A DNA stretch of 64,000 nucleotides from Ditylenchus dipsaci (taxonomy: Eukaryota > Nematoda > Chromadorea > Rhabditida > Anguinidae), in contig SADC01000147.1 of assembly GCA_004194705.1 (NCBI GenBank), positions 62,001 through 126,000 on the forward strand. Reading direction: 5' to 3'. A program made the translations under genes and the position numbers. Numbering within the stretch: position 1 is the first letter of the stretch; every line of letters starts with the position of its first letter. Positions 42,969-54,106 of this stretch are shown piece by piece. The notes below the pieces were generated by a model. The model was not told the DNA's origin and did no database searches. It saw nothing but the letters and a program-made list of their open reading frames with translations.

Positions 42969-45861
42969 TCAAGTCGCCTTCACGTCAATTAAAGACAAAT
43001 TCAGTGAGTGTTTAGGAGTAGCAACAAGAATGCCTATGGAGGAAGTGCAGCACACCATTGAAATGACACTAATCTCTTTCTCATCACTAAACCACCATGA
43101 AAACAGCATAGCTTCGGTCGCTAATACAAATTGAGTGTAGAGCCGGCAGTCATTAAGGAGTAGGGTGCTAAGCCAGCGGTCTCCTTGCCAAGCAGCCATT
43201 CTTGCACAAGGGGCATCTTCGGTGTTCATGATAGGCAAAAGGCATTAAAGTCATCTATCTATGCCCAAAGAAACCAAGAAGACTTATAAAAAGTCATTAA
43301 AATTAGACTAAGAAGACCTAAAAGTACAGAATTGGTTGTTGGAGGTACAAATGTTTTAGCATTCGATGAATAGAAAAGAATTGATTGATACGGAAGACAA
43401 GCATGTGAAATGGCAAATAAAGTGAATCTTGCTTTGTACAATCACATTGCTTTGCTTCACAGTTCACACGTATTCATACAATTTTTTTATTCAAAAATAG
43501 TTTTGCTATTAAAAATAGACGCTAGTTTCATATATGTTCAAGCCTGTATTTGAGGACACCCCCAACAATTCGTCCCCGCCTGCGGTCCAACAATTTAAAG
43601 TTTTTAATTTTCAGTCTAGTAAAAAATAGGCTATATTATAAAATCAAAACAGCACACCTTCCCCTCCTCTAAGCCAGCACGAAATTAACTTTTTTTAAAA
43701 GTGCGTAGGTTCGACCCCACCTGGTAGCACTCCAGTTTTTGGCTTGTTTGACCAAATTTTTAAAGTATTTTTTTCAGACAATTTTTTTTTCCGATCAGAG
43801 AAAATTCTAATTTTTGACGATAGATTCGAGCCTGCGGACTATTTTAAGTCATTATACACAAACGCTTTTCCATTACGCCATGCGTCAAATGAATTTCTAG
43901 ACACGCAAATTTCCAGCTCTCTTTGAAGGACTATGGTTTTTGCGCGCAGTGGTATGACAAAATTTGAATTGGCGGCTGACACTTCTCTTTCGTCTCTCAC
44001 TGTACTCTTTGCAGTTATTTCGAACGGCTGCAAAGCGTACAGTGAGAGACCAAAGAGAAGTGTCCCCCACCAATTCAAATTTTTGTCATGCCACTACGCG
44101 CAAAAACCATGGTCCTTTAAATAAACAGAATTGTTGTTGTGTATTTTTTTTCAATTCACTTGTTAGTAATATAAAATTACTCATTTTCGCTTCCAAAATC
44201 GATCTGCCCATCAAATAATGCACTTCAACAACCTTTTTGTTTATACAAGGAGTGGCTATTTGCTTATGCTTTTTATGTCTCTGCCATGCTATCAGGAAAA
44301 AGACCAGAGGATTATTTGTGACTGCAATCATCATACACAAAAGGCGAAAGGAGTCGAACTGCATAGAAATAGATAAGCAAAAATTATACACACCCTGAAA
44401 GTCTTTGTAGTTTAAAGAAGAATATTACTTGTACGGCGTTTGTAATTTTTTTTTATTAATTATCATGCTTTTAGTATTAAACCATATCCACCCCTGATTT
44501 AATTTTTGAATTATGCTCATCTATCTATGTTCAAACCAATAATTCACACTTTTTTGGAGCTTTTTGGTGATTTCGACCTAAAGTAGTGATTTTAGACGAC
44601 TTTGAATTAAGGACCCCGGTATAGAGCTTGACTATATTTTTACATGCTAGCTCAGCTATACAGTTAACTATTAGTATTTTACATAGTTGAAAAACGAGAA
44701 AAACGATAGCTGAAGAACGAGTCGAATAGGATAGTACAAAGGTTAATCTTAAATTTTTCAGCCGAAAATTTGAGCTAATAAAATTTGATGAAATCGATAA
44801 TTTTGGACGAGTTTACAGCCATTTTAATCACTTTAACCTTTTCAACACGAGAAATAAGAGCTGTGAGAATAGCTCGTCTAGATGCAGAATTTTGAAGGGC
44901 AGTTTTTCCACCAAAAACTCCATTTTTAAAAAGTACTGAAAGCGTTTTATTTGTAGAGGAGGAAATGGGCTTTCTAGCGCATATTTCACTTTTTATTTTT
45001 GTTATGTATATCGAAAAATGGATGCATTCGGATGCATTAAAAATGCGTCATTTTTAGATCACAAATCTTTTGTGGAAAAGTGCTTGTAACATTTTCTTTA
45101 ACCGTTACTCTATATTGATGTTACATACAAAAATAAAAAACAAAAAAATGGCAGTCATTTTGACACCAAATTCAGTAACAGTTAAGAATAAAATTGTTGC
45201 AAACTATGCAAAATCAATGTACTAGGGACCGGCCTTAGAGTGACGTTAAATCGAGGTTTAATTAAAGTTAAACAGGAAAACGTTAAAAAAAGGAATTGAA
45301 AGTACAACCGATTTTGAAAATGTCAATTATGGCCCAAAATATACTAGGTGACGTTAATCGAGGGTTAATTGTATAAAAACGAGTAGCGTGAATTCTTGAA
45401 TGTGGAACCATTGAGTTGTGTTTTTTTTTTCAAAAAAAGTAAATGACTAAAATTCAGGGTTTCTTAACTTTTTCCAAATTTTGCTCACTTTTTCAAACAT
45501 GTTTAAAAAAACATATCTTGAAAATCTTTAGTTCAAAAAATATCTGCAAATTAGGTTATGTAGCTAATTCGAACTGCGCTACAACATAGTGCTTATTAGT
45601 TATTGCAACCTTCAAGAATAAAATTGTAATCAAAATAGCTGTGAACTTGTTGAAAAGCATCGATTTCTTTAAATTGAGTTTTTTCGCAAGCACAAATATT
45701 TTTTCTCCATACGCAAAAAAAAGGTTTTTAATGGCACAGCCAGAGCTTTCGAACAAGCATAAATTTTCCTGTATGTGATTGGATGAAAACTTTTTTACAA
45801 ACGGAAACAATTTTAATTTAAAGAACCCTCTGTGAAGCATTTCAGCCTCGAGAGGATTCAT
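42969..45861 (-). CDS. Possible membrane-protein exons, unassigned
   Basis: Pieces on the minus strand: 45600-45861 (about 87 codons ending FTAILITILFLK); an exon starting near 44355 after CTATTTCTATGCAG (FDSFRLLCMMIAVTNNPLVF, then FLIAWQRHKKHKQIATPCIN) with a possible AAAG|GTTGTT donor near 44237; 43259-43441 (SVLLGLLSLILMTFYKSSWF); and 42969-43238 (LSTLLLNDCRLYTQFVLATE..). The second looks like a receptor transmembrane helix followed by a basic loop, as in GPCR TM1. I cannot join the pieces by phase and do not recognise the whole, so they may not belong together. Confidence 0.2.
43922..44120. mobile_element. TTAA-type MITE (AAGGACCAT family)
   Basis: Near-perfect palindrome with TTTGAAGGACTATGG at the left and CCATGGTCCTTTAA at the right; arms carry TTGAATTGGCGG and TTTCGTCTCTCACTGTAC. 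It lies directly 3' of the candidate membrane exon near 44240-44355 on the minus strand. Confidence 0.8.
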
Positions 45862-46143
45862 AAAATTGCATATTATTATCGTAAATATTAAAAAAAATTC
45901 AGTTATTGATTACAATGGAAAAAGATACAAGAATTGCTTTCAAAAAAGCCTTTGCCCTTTTGTGTGATTTCCATGCATTTTTTCAGGGTGTAAAATATTT
46001 TATTCTGTTTTCGTACAGTCATCGGTCTAGAAATCTTTTTTATTGATTTCGAAAATATCATTTATAATGATTGAAAATAGGGGTAATCAATAGCAAATTT
46101 ACAGTAGCTATGTAAATATTCACTATATTCACAGTTAACTTGG

Positions 46144-47890
46144 ATGTTCATGAAGCCAAGCAAGCCACGAATATATCCATATCTGATTTGCAATTTCAAT
46201 TTGAAATTATTTCCGTTGCTTTTATTACTTTTTTGTTTGGCCTACATTCTATTTCTATGCATTCCTTATGCCAATGAAGATGTAGTGAATTCATCCGTAA
46301 GCTTTTTATAGTTAATAATTTAGAAGTGTATTGATGCCAAGATATTTTAGTTCTTTACTTTAGCAGTTGATTCAATAAATGCAAGTGACTCGAGAGAGCC
46401 TCCTGTAGTACTTGCGTGGACTTCTTTTTTTGGCTATGGAATGTTTGAGTACAGCTTTCTAAGAAGGTTCGATTCCAAAAAATGCAGATATTCTTGCACT
46501 TTTACGGAGGACAAAGCAAGGTTGGCTATATATTTTTTTAAAGTCTTGGCTATTGGGAATACAAATTTAAAGGTAATTCAGCTAATTTAACGTAATTTAG
46601 AACCGTTTTTCTAAAAGCCAGAAAGTTTTGGACCAATTTTCAATTACTATCTTCATTTAGGTATCGCAACAATGCTTCAATAGTAGTATTGCATGCTCGT
46701 AATATTGATATCAATGACCTGCCTCCAGCCAGACCTGATCTGCTAAAAGTATTCTTTATTGCCGAGTCTCCATACAATAGCGGCAGTCAATACAAAAGTC
46801 TTCCAGCCAACTATTTTAATCTCAGCATTTCATATAGAAGAAACAGTGATATTTTCCTGCCTTACGACTCCTTTCAACCTATTATTCCAATGGTGACTGA
46901 TCCACAGGATATCTGGCAACCAGAAGAGGTGGAAAATAAGATTAAAGGCAAGACGAAAATGCTGCTTCAGTTTGTATCGAACTGCAAAACGTCATCTGGG
47001 CGAGAAAAATATGTGGAGCAATTGAAAAAGTTTGTTGAAATCACTGATTTTGGCAGATGTAGTGGCTCTGTGTGTTCTCAAGATGAGTGTGAAAAACAAG
47101 AAATCGGTAATTTTTTAAGGCTGATTTCACAATAATAAATTTCAAACACAATAAATGTCATAGATAAACATATGTTCTATTTGGCCTTTGAAAACTCTAT
47201 TTGTCATCAATACACCACTGAAAAGTTTTGGAAGCTCCGCCAATTAACAGTACCGATTGTGCTAAGTCGGTGGTCTTTAGATGGTCTTGATATACCGGCT
47301 GATGCATACATCGCTGTTGAAGATTTTAAAAGTCCTGAAGAACTGGCTAAGCATCTCTATTATCTGAAAAATAACCCTCAGGAATACTTGAAGTAAGTTT
47401 TTGTAAAAAAACATGTCTTGAATAAGTAATAACAAAAGTAAAGTACAGTCAAAGTTTTCTATAAAACTGCATCCTTACCATCCTAGCCCTTTTTTCGGAA
47501 ATTAATCATTCTATCTACTAGCATATTAGCTTATTAACTACTAGCTATCTTAATTTTGTATCGTTTTTCATTCAAAAATTTATTTGACGTGAGAACACTA
47601 AAATAATCACTGAAAATTTGTTAAAAATCTCATTCAATTTAATAATAAACATAAAAGTGACAGCGGACATGAACAATGTGAACAAGAAAGTTAAAATATA
47701 CCTTTTTAGATATTTTTCTTGGACAAAAAAGTACACTAAAATAGAAGATCTGAAAGTTCACGATGTGCTTTGCCAACTATGCAAACTAGCGACAGAAGGA
47801 AATAAAGCAGAGATTGTGGATATTCATAGGTATTGGGAAAAAGATGGCATATGTGTAGATAATTTTGTAGATAAATTGTTGTTAACTTAA
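46144..47890 (+). CDS. Alpha-1,3-fucosyltransferase (GT10 family), five exons
   Basis: A Golgi type II enzyme that would transfer fucose from GDP-fucose to GlcNAc-containing glycans. Exons: 46144-46296, 46364-46520, 46661-47106, 47164-47392, 47710-47890 (stop), about 388 codons, a normal GT10 length. Exon 1 has a short cytosolic part and one membrane anchor (LFPLLLLLFCLAYILFLC). Exon 2 starts with an Asn-Ala-Ser site and has LAWTSFFGYGMF. Exon 3 has VLHARNIDINDLPPARP and FIAESPYN. Exon 4 has FYLAFENSICHQYTTEKFW, the GDP-fucose-binding signature. Exon 5 is YFSWTKKYTKIEDL. Phases match at joins 2-3, 3-4 and 4-5. Exon 1 to 2 is off by one base with the splice sites I can see, so a base is missing or a site is misread. 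The exon 2 donor is GTTGGC. Confidence 0.9.
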
Positions 47891-48308
47891 ATCACATTTG
47901 GCTAAACATACTTTTTTTATCTAATATTTATTTGTTTATTACCTTAAGGGTTCATTTGTATAACTTCTGATTTATTTTCCAACACTCAGCAAACAGCTAA
48001 AAAAATTCTTTTAAAAGAAACGGGCAAAATTTCCAGACAACTTAATAACAATAAAGTTAATAATAACATTCAACTTCACGACCCGTATTAAAAATCTACA
48101 TCAAAATTACTTACAAGGGACCATCACATAGTGTCATCGCGATATTGAAAAACCCTATATATCATTAGATAGGAAATTCAAAAGTAAAATAGTAACATAA
48201 TGGTCAAAATCTGCTAACGCAGCAATTTTCTAAAATAAAAAAGGGTTTAAAGTTGGAAAATGTAGTTCAAACTATATGTACCCAATAATATAGAATTTAG
48301 ATATGTGC

Positions 48309-48378
48309 TTGGATTGCCGAGTGGTTGAGCGTATGGTGCTTTTTATGGTGACGAGTTCAACTGGCTGCATTTTTATTT
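48309..48378 (+). other. tRNA-like sequence, left arm (degenerate)
   Basis: A-box-like GGATTGCCGAGTGGTTGAGC and a decayed B-box GAGTTCAACTGG at tRNA spacing. The anticodon region reads TGCTTTTTATGG. Stems are not intact. More decayed than its partner. Confidence 0.45.
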
Positions 48379-48639
48379 TTTCAGTTATTTTGTATTTTTT
48401 TTGCTCATCAGTGTTTTATAAATTATTTTCTCATTTTTATTTCTCTCATCCTTCAAATTACGTTTAATCACGTGATATTGATTACCAATTAAAATATAAT
48501 ACCTCAAAATTGACTTCCTCATCCATACCATATGAGGATTCAACTTACTCGTAGACATACTCCTAATTCATTGGTAATCAGTATCATGTTATTTATAAAA
48601 CACTGATTAGCGAAAAAGGTCAAAATAACTGAAAAAATA

Positions 48640-48722
48640 AAAATGCAGTTACGTGGAGTCGAACTCGTGACCACAAAAAAGACACCCAACGTATAACCAC
48701 TCGACTATCGATACCTGAAGAA
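48640..48722 (-). other. tRNA-like sequence, right arm
   Basis: On the minus strand: A-box TAGTCGAGTGGTTATACG, anticodon-loop-like TGTCTTTTTTGTGG, B-box GAGTTCGACTCC, then an AATAAAAA tail. The loop would suit a Lys(TTT)-like tRNA, but the T-stem pairs imperfectly and the acceptor ends do not match, so I call it tRNA-derived rather than a gene. Confidence 0.5.
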
Positions 48723-48809
48723 CATTTTTACTTTAGAAAATCGCTTCGCTAGCAGATTTTGAACATTATGTCACTATTCTACTTTTAAATTTCAAGTTCG
48801 TATGATATA

Positions 48810-48980
48810 CAGTCCGCTCTCGCTATAATATACACTCGCTAAAGTTCACATCTTGGTATAATATACACCTGAGCGGTATTTGGTTGGCCAGCTCTATAAC
48901 ATATCACGCTATAGTATATTCTCGCTATAATATACACCTACACCGGTCACGAGGGTGTATATTATAGAGAGAGTTGACTG
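48810..48980. mobile_element. Pogo-like MITE
   Basis: CAGTCCGCTCTCGCTATAAT at the left and its near-complement at the right, both flanked by TA. CTCGCTATAATATACAC is repeated internally. Confidence 0.75.
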
Positions 48981-49139
48981 TATAGTATTTTTGATGCTAC
49001 TATGATATGTCAGTCTTGTCAGTCTAATTTTAAAAATCGTATAGATTCTGATTTTACCGGTCTGTTTTGGTATAAAAAACAAATGAATTTTGGATATTTT
49101 TGTCTAACCATTGTCAATTCGATGCATAGACGACCTACA

Positions 49140-49290
49140 ATAGTAAGGTGTGGCACCGACCCGCAGCGGCCGATGCAGTTGTCGGTTCCGGTGCTCAAAG
49201 TTTCGGGAGTCGGTGCCGGTACAGGTGCCGGTGCGGAAAATCATTGGAGTTGGTGCCAATCCAGTGTTCAGAGTTGGTGCCGGTTACAAA
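49140..49290. repeat. GC-rich GGTGCCGG island, hAT-MITE related
   Basis: Units of GTCGGTGCCGGTACAGGTGC type in AT-rich surroundings. TGTGGCACCGAC at the left resembles the start of the element at 38785, and CAGTGTTCAGAG appears at the right, but no 8-bp duplication is evident. Confidence 0.45.
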
Positions 49291-49623
49291 ATTTTGTTTA
49301 AATCCCAGCTTTTAGGGTATTTCGATACGATTTCAGGTTGATTGACCTTGGTTCTCCAAAGCAAAAGTCAAAATTTTAGTCAATTTTTTTTTAGAAAAAA
49401 TATGTTCATTCGCGCCCTAAGAACGTTTGAAAGTTTGAAATCTTGAAACATCGAAAAAAGTGATTCAAAGCTGATTTTGAGCGAGTTTAATATTGTAAAG
49501 TTTAGACTCGATTGATTAGCTCGATATTTGCTTGCTTCAGTTTTAGTTAAAATATACAAATATTATTTTTATCCACTAGCTAGGCAATCCAGTTCATAAA
49601 AATGTGGATGAACGTCGTTACAA

Positions 49624-49872
49624 TTGCTATGTTTTCTTAAGCGTTCTGAATTGGATGCCGTAGCACCTGTCAGCAGTCGCTTTTATCACTTGTTAAAGCA
49701 TAATTTCTCCACTTTTCCGATACATTATATTGACGAACTATGGATTGAAAATGATACTAAAGCTGAACTACGCTTTTTCAATCCTTCTATTTATGTACAT
49801 GAAAACTTATATGAGAGATATAACAGCACCAGTCCCGTAGAAAAGTTGCAGAATATGGCTGAATCACATTAA
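49624..49872 (+). pseudogene. F-box-like fragment
   Basis: LLCFLKRSELDAVAPVSSRF followed by YHLLKHNF and IDELWIEN matches the F-box pattern L..L.R.EL...PVS.RF..L. F-box proteins bind Skp1 and recruit substrates to SCF ubiquitin ligases, and nematodes have large families. The start of the domain is cut by a TGA just upstream (about 49607) and no substrate-binding domain follows; the frame ends at a TAA at 49870. Either an exon of a longer gene or a decayed copy. Confidence 0.5.
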
Positions 49873-50084
49873 GAGAGTTAATATAAAGATGAATTTTTCG
49901 GCGATTGCAGTTGAATTCTTAAAGTCACACACATTTGGATTGCAAGAATGGAAACCCAAACTGGAATTAACAACTTCTATCTGACAAGGCGGTCTTCTCG
50001 AATTTCAAGTTATTGATGACAGTGCAAATGTCCCAAACTTTCTTCGGCAGTTATTCATTTAGTCCAAGGTTGTGACTTGCAGCC

Positions 50085-50240
50085 ATAGCGGGGCGCTCGT
50101 CCGCCGGGCCCGTCTCGTACTGGACGGCGCCGTAAAAGTGGACGGCCGGAGGCGAATGAAAAAGAGTAGGACGGCCGGTGGATGGCCGGCGGATGGCTGG
50201 ACGGCCGACAGAGGTCGATCCCGACAGGGCTGCGAAGGAT
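50085..50240. repeat. GC-rich GGACGGCCGG island
   Basis: Degenerate GGCCGGCGGATGGCTGGACG units. A second island with the same words is at 50680-50830. The coding frames here are a by-product of GC content. Confidence 0.55.
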
Positions 50241-50507
50241 GGAGTTATCAACGAAATTTATATGCGATCGGAATTTTCATTGACTTTGTCTTTTTTAAGT
50301 CCAATTTTCAATCCTTTGTCATGTGTCAATGTTTTTTTTATTTTAAAGCTGTGAGAGTGTGTTTCAAAAGACAATGTGTGAATTTTTAAGAGGGCATGAA
50401 AAAATTTGAACATGTTCAAATTTTTCACGCCAATAATTTTTTTTTCGTAATCATTAATCTTTTGTGGGGTTTGGGATTTCTTAACTTAGAGTACGGAAAA
50501 TTTTTTT

Positions 50508-51055
50508 CAGGGGTAGGCCAGCGTATGAAAGTTGGGACTAATAAATGTCTTACGCACCTTTTCTGAGGCCTTACACGTAGATTTAGGTATTTTTTTTTAT
50601 CATGATTTATCATGATACTAGCGTTTAAAAAGGGAAATTTTTTTGGGTGGTATTCTATACTAGGGTCAAATGTTTTGTGTTATAGACGGCAGACGGTCGT
50701 CTACGAATAGACGGCCGGCGAAATTTTGAACGGCCGGCAGGACGGACGGGAAAATTTTTAAAAATGGGGCGGCCGGCAGGACGGCCGGCGAAAATCTCAA
50801 AAGACGCGGACGGGACGCCGTCCAAATTTCAAAAATGTGCCCCACTATTTTATACCGTAGCAATAATAGCGGATAAAATTATCCGCAGCTCTGGATATCC
50901 GCGTATAAAACCCGTAGATGTGGCAAATGGAAGCAAAGGGGCCATATTTAAGATTACAGTCAAACCTTGATATCATAAAAAGTGCGTAAACTATTTATTA
51001 GTCAAAACTTCCGTACGCTGGCCTACCCCAAGGGCTGAGCCTAAACTTGTTCAAT
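50508..51055. repeat. Inverted GGGTAGGCCAGCGTA pair enclosing a GC-rich island
   Basis: GGGGTAGGCCAGCGTATGAA at 50510 and its complement at about 51010-51030 form inverted ends; TTAGTC..TTTATTAG and GTGCGTAA text matches as well. Between them are the GCTACTAGGGTCA phrase and the 50680-50830 island. Same family as 41035-41090. Confidence 0.55.
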
Positions 51056-51061
51056 CAAGCT

Positions 51062-51310
51062 GGGCCGTGGCAAAAAAGAACTCTATATGCTTTTTATGAA
51101 CAAGAGTACCTCTCGGAATCATGTCTAAGGTAAATGAGTGTGCGAATCTCTAACTCTCAAGCCGGGGGCGCAGGGGGCTTGGGCGCTTGGAGTTGAGATG
51201 CGCACACCCACATACCTTAGACATGATTCCGAGAAGTACTCTTGTTCATAAAAAGCATATAGAGTCCTTTTTTGCCACGGCCCAAGTTGAAAAACATGGT
51301 AGAACAATCG
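51062..51310. repeat. Hairpin-core repeat, copy E (palindromic)
   Basis: Both arms are of the right-hand type: GGGCCGTGGCAAAAAAGA..GAATCATGTCTAAGGTAA at the left and the complement at the right. The central GC palindrome is reduced to one side (51156-51182). It is followed by the shared flank AAAAACATGGTAGAAC and CAATACAGCCC. Confidence 0.7.
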
Positions 51311-52007
51311 AAAATGGCTAAAAGAGCTTCAACAAAGCGGCCCCCTATCGTTCGCTTCCCGTCTCAATACAGCCCATAGTCCCTTTGAAAAATTTTTTTT
51401 GGTCCTTTTATAGCAAAATTATCACTCAAAAATGCTTTCTAGACACTCCTAAAAAGTCAATGTTTGGCAGCGGTATATCAAAGTAGCTTTTTTGGGTGGG
51501 GTATATCATAGTAGCTTCAAAATTTTAAAATAAAAGAATGGCAAAAATGGGTAAATAACAACAGCAATGACGAAAATAAGTCAAAAACTTGAAGAAAAAA
51601 CTGTATTCGGTTGTTATGTATGAGTCGTAACTATTGTCCCTTTTATACCAGCCCAGAACTAACGGTCGCCAGGAACTATCGGTCACTTTTAACGGGCCGG
51701 GAACTATTGTCCCTCTTATATAGGCCGGGAACTATCGGTGCCGAGAACTATTGACACGTACCGGTTTCCGCCATCGCTCTTTTGGTCATCCCTGTTTATG
51801 CATCCCAGTTTTTTGTAATCCCTGTTTTCTCATCCCCGTTTTTGCCATCGACGTTTTTACGCTACTCCTCCACTGCGCCACTCACTCACTGGAGAGATAA
51901 CTGCAAAACTTGGCCATACTCTACACAACAAATATATTATATTTCAAACCCGATTTTTCTCATCGTAGACTCGTCGGCAGGATAATCGGCAAGTGATGCA
52001 GTAATAG

Positions 52008-52170
52008 TGTTGTGTTCTTGAGAGCTGAGAGAGATAGCAGAGCGAACCAACAAGATAATTTATAACGGACGAACGAATGATAACAACTAATAACAGAGTG
52101 ACACGAGTCAACAGAAGACTCGATGTCGTGTCAAGACAATAACAATTACGAATAACAGTTCCACACAACA
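52008..52170 (-). repeat. LTR, 163 bp
   Basis: On the minus strand it begins TGTTGTGT and ends ACACAACA, perfect 8-bp inverted termini of TG..CA type, directly downstream of a polypurine tract. A TTATAAATTATC TATA-like box lies near 52058. The 40-bp leader follows. Confidence 0.7.
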
Positions 52171-52556
52171 TCTCCCCCTTTAACTGAGATCCCGATAGAT
52201 AAATAATAATTAAACATTAAATTATAGATATAGGTGTCCCGGAACTAGACTACTTTTAGGCGAGCCAGACCTAATAAATGGGACACCCTCCAAGCAACTA
52301 GAAACTAGACTACTTACAGGTGAGCCAGACCTTAGAAGAGTTGCTTGGGAGAGGAAATATAGATTTTTAAATAATTTGAATTCAAGTCGGGAAATAAGAG
52401 GATCCAGCCAGAGAAGAGACTTACAAAAGTGGAGTCACGCAGATAATGCCACTGATTGATTTATTTGGAATTCCACAGTTCTTTTTGCAGTGTGATTCAA
52501 TAGGAGAATTTCATACCAGTTTATGTAAATAGCGTTTGAATTACGATTGAATTTGC

Positions 52557-53601
52557 TGGAGTTGAGTCTCTTGCAAGCTGACGTGATGTGTCCTTCAGAT
52601 GACAGTTATCACAGATGGCATTCCTGTGACGACACTGTGAGCGCTGATGGTTGTTCCCCCACAGCTGTTGCAGATGCATCAAAGGCTCGCTTGGCTTGAT
52701 GGAAAGACTGCTTGCGTTTGAAATTTCGGAACTTGCTTCCCATCTGAGATCGGAAAGCATTCGAAGCTGGTTGAGATCTGAACTTGGCTTCTTTTCTTGG
52801 GATTTGAGCAGCAGCAGCAGAAAATTGATTTGACGCCATTTGCTTTGAGAGTTGGTCGAGATCAGAGTTGAACATGGACTGCTTCTTGCACTCTTCCACC
52901 AGTTCATTGAGTTTGATCTTCTTATTTTCGGCTTCGGCTCTTTCCATTAGCTGAATGCATCGAGCACGCTGACCACACTGATCTTGCATTCCGGAGATAA
53001 GGACAAGGCACTTGTGGTCCTCTTCGTCCATAGAGCCGAGCTTTGCCAGTTCCACCGAAGCATTGACTTGAGTACTGAATGAGATGAGATCTTGTCCACC
53101 ATTTTGCACTTGCTTCAGAGTTTCATAGTGGCGGATGACCAGAGAACGAGTTGTAGCAAAGAGGGACTTGAGTATGGCCACCACTTCTTCATAAGGCTTT
53201 TCGTAGGGACCTTTAGGCTGGACTGCATCGGCATACTTCCTAAAATCACACTCGGAAAGTTTACCAATTAAAAGTTTGACCTTCGACTCGTCCGGAAGTG
53301 AAGCACCATCTGTTTCAATGAGCACTGAATAGCGTGCATACCATTTGTCGAAAGTGAGATCTTCTATCGGATTGTAGACAAAAATTTCCATTCTAGCTGA
53401 GAGAGAGGAAACCAGATGAAGAGAACTGTTTGTAGAGTTGTTCCCAGCGCCACCAAGGGCATTGTCACCTTGGGGATTGAGAGCTGCACCATTACCACAG
53501 GCCAGGAACATTTCTTTGAGAGATTGGACTAGAAGCTGATTTTGCTGAGCTTGAACCTGAGCTTGAGCTTCCATGATTGCTTTAAATTGGTCCAAATCCA
53601 T
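52557..53601 (-). pseudogene. LTR-retrotransposon Gag with frameshifted zinc knuckles
   Basis: Starts MDLDQFKAIMEAQAQVQAQQ with a Gln-rich coiled segment. The capsid-like region (FVYNPIEDLTFDKWYARYSV, KVKLLIGKLSECDFRKY, HYETLKQVQNGGQDLISF) matches gag of nematode-rich Ty3/gypsy (Mag-like) elements. A basic stretch (FRNFKRKQSF) is followed, after frame changes near 52655 and 52593, by two knuckles: one with NHQRSQCRHRNAICDNC, then ..CHLK..HI.SAC. The main frame runs 53601-52609 (331 codons). In life it would assemble the particle and bind RNA. I start at M 53601 because upstream codons belong to the duplicated leader. Confidence 0.75.
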
Positions 53602-54106
53602 TTGACTCGTCGGCAGGATAATCGGCAAGTGATGCAGTAATAGGCATGCCATGAGCTTTCGATTGGTGTATAAAGTTTGTCTGAACACGACCTTAAGGTT
53701 GTGCACTTCCCGTGTGAGTAGCTTCTCCCCTCCTTTAAAAAGAGAATTTTAACAAAATATTTTCATTCGTAAAGCGACGAACGACAAACGAAAATGCCCT
53801 CACTGTGAATCGGCCGAGTACTGAACCAAGAAAAACCATGCCGCCTAACTGAGAATTGATCATGCCTGCGCACTGAAAGGAAACCATGCGCAAGCACTGA
53901 GAAGGAACCACGAACCAATCTCTGGAAAAAAAGATGACTTGGTCCGCCCTGTTAATTTTTTCCCCAAAAGTCTCAAAAAGTGTTTGTATACACTTTTAAA
54001 GCATTTTCAGACAAAAAAAATTGTGAAAATTTTTTATGAATTTCCTTGGTCCCTCAAGCTGATTTTTTTCTTATTTTTTCCTCTAAAATAGCATGGGTTT
54101 TGAACA

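Larger units (their letters stand above)
48120..48800. repeat. 0.7-kb foldback with a tRNA-like sequence in each arm
   Basis: Arms at about 48175-48435 and 48570-48800 are inverted (AAATTCAAAAGTAAAATAGT; GGTCAAAATCTGCTAACG; TTTTTTCAGTTATTTTG; TTTATAAA near the apex). Each arm holds one tRNA-like unit, plus strand at 48309 and minus strand at 48722. The element is immediately followed by a pogo-like MITE. Confidence 0.75.
51968..53643 (-). mobile_element. Gag-only, pol-deleted Ty3/gypsy-like LTR element
   Basis: Minus-strand order: a 40-bp leader (53604-53643), gag (from 53601), zinc knuckles (to about 52560), about 370 bp without pol that contains two ACTAGACTACTT..GAGCCAGACCT units, a polypurine tract (AAAGGGGGAGA, 52171-52183), then the LTR. 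The same 40-bp leader is repeated exactly after that LTR (51968-52007). There is no reverse transcriptase, integrase or upstream LTR, so the copy could only move with help. Confidence 0.75.

Noticed and set aside
43690..43740. tRNA gene at GGTTCGACCCC
   Set aside because: Only a B-box; no A-box at tRNA distance upstream.
49002..49301. 99-codon plus frame with GVGAGTGAGAENHW text
   Set aside because: Produced by the GGTGCCGG island; no domain.
52521..52907. 128-codon minus-strand frame overlapping gag as a separate gene
   Set aside because: It is gag in another frame; only its zinc-knuckle end is meaningful and is treated as a frameshifted part of gag.
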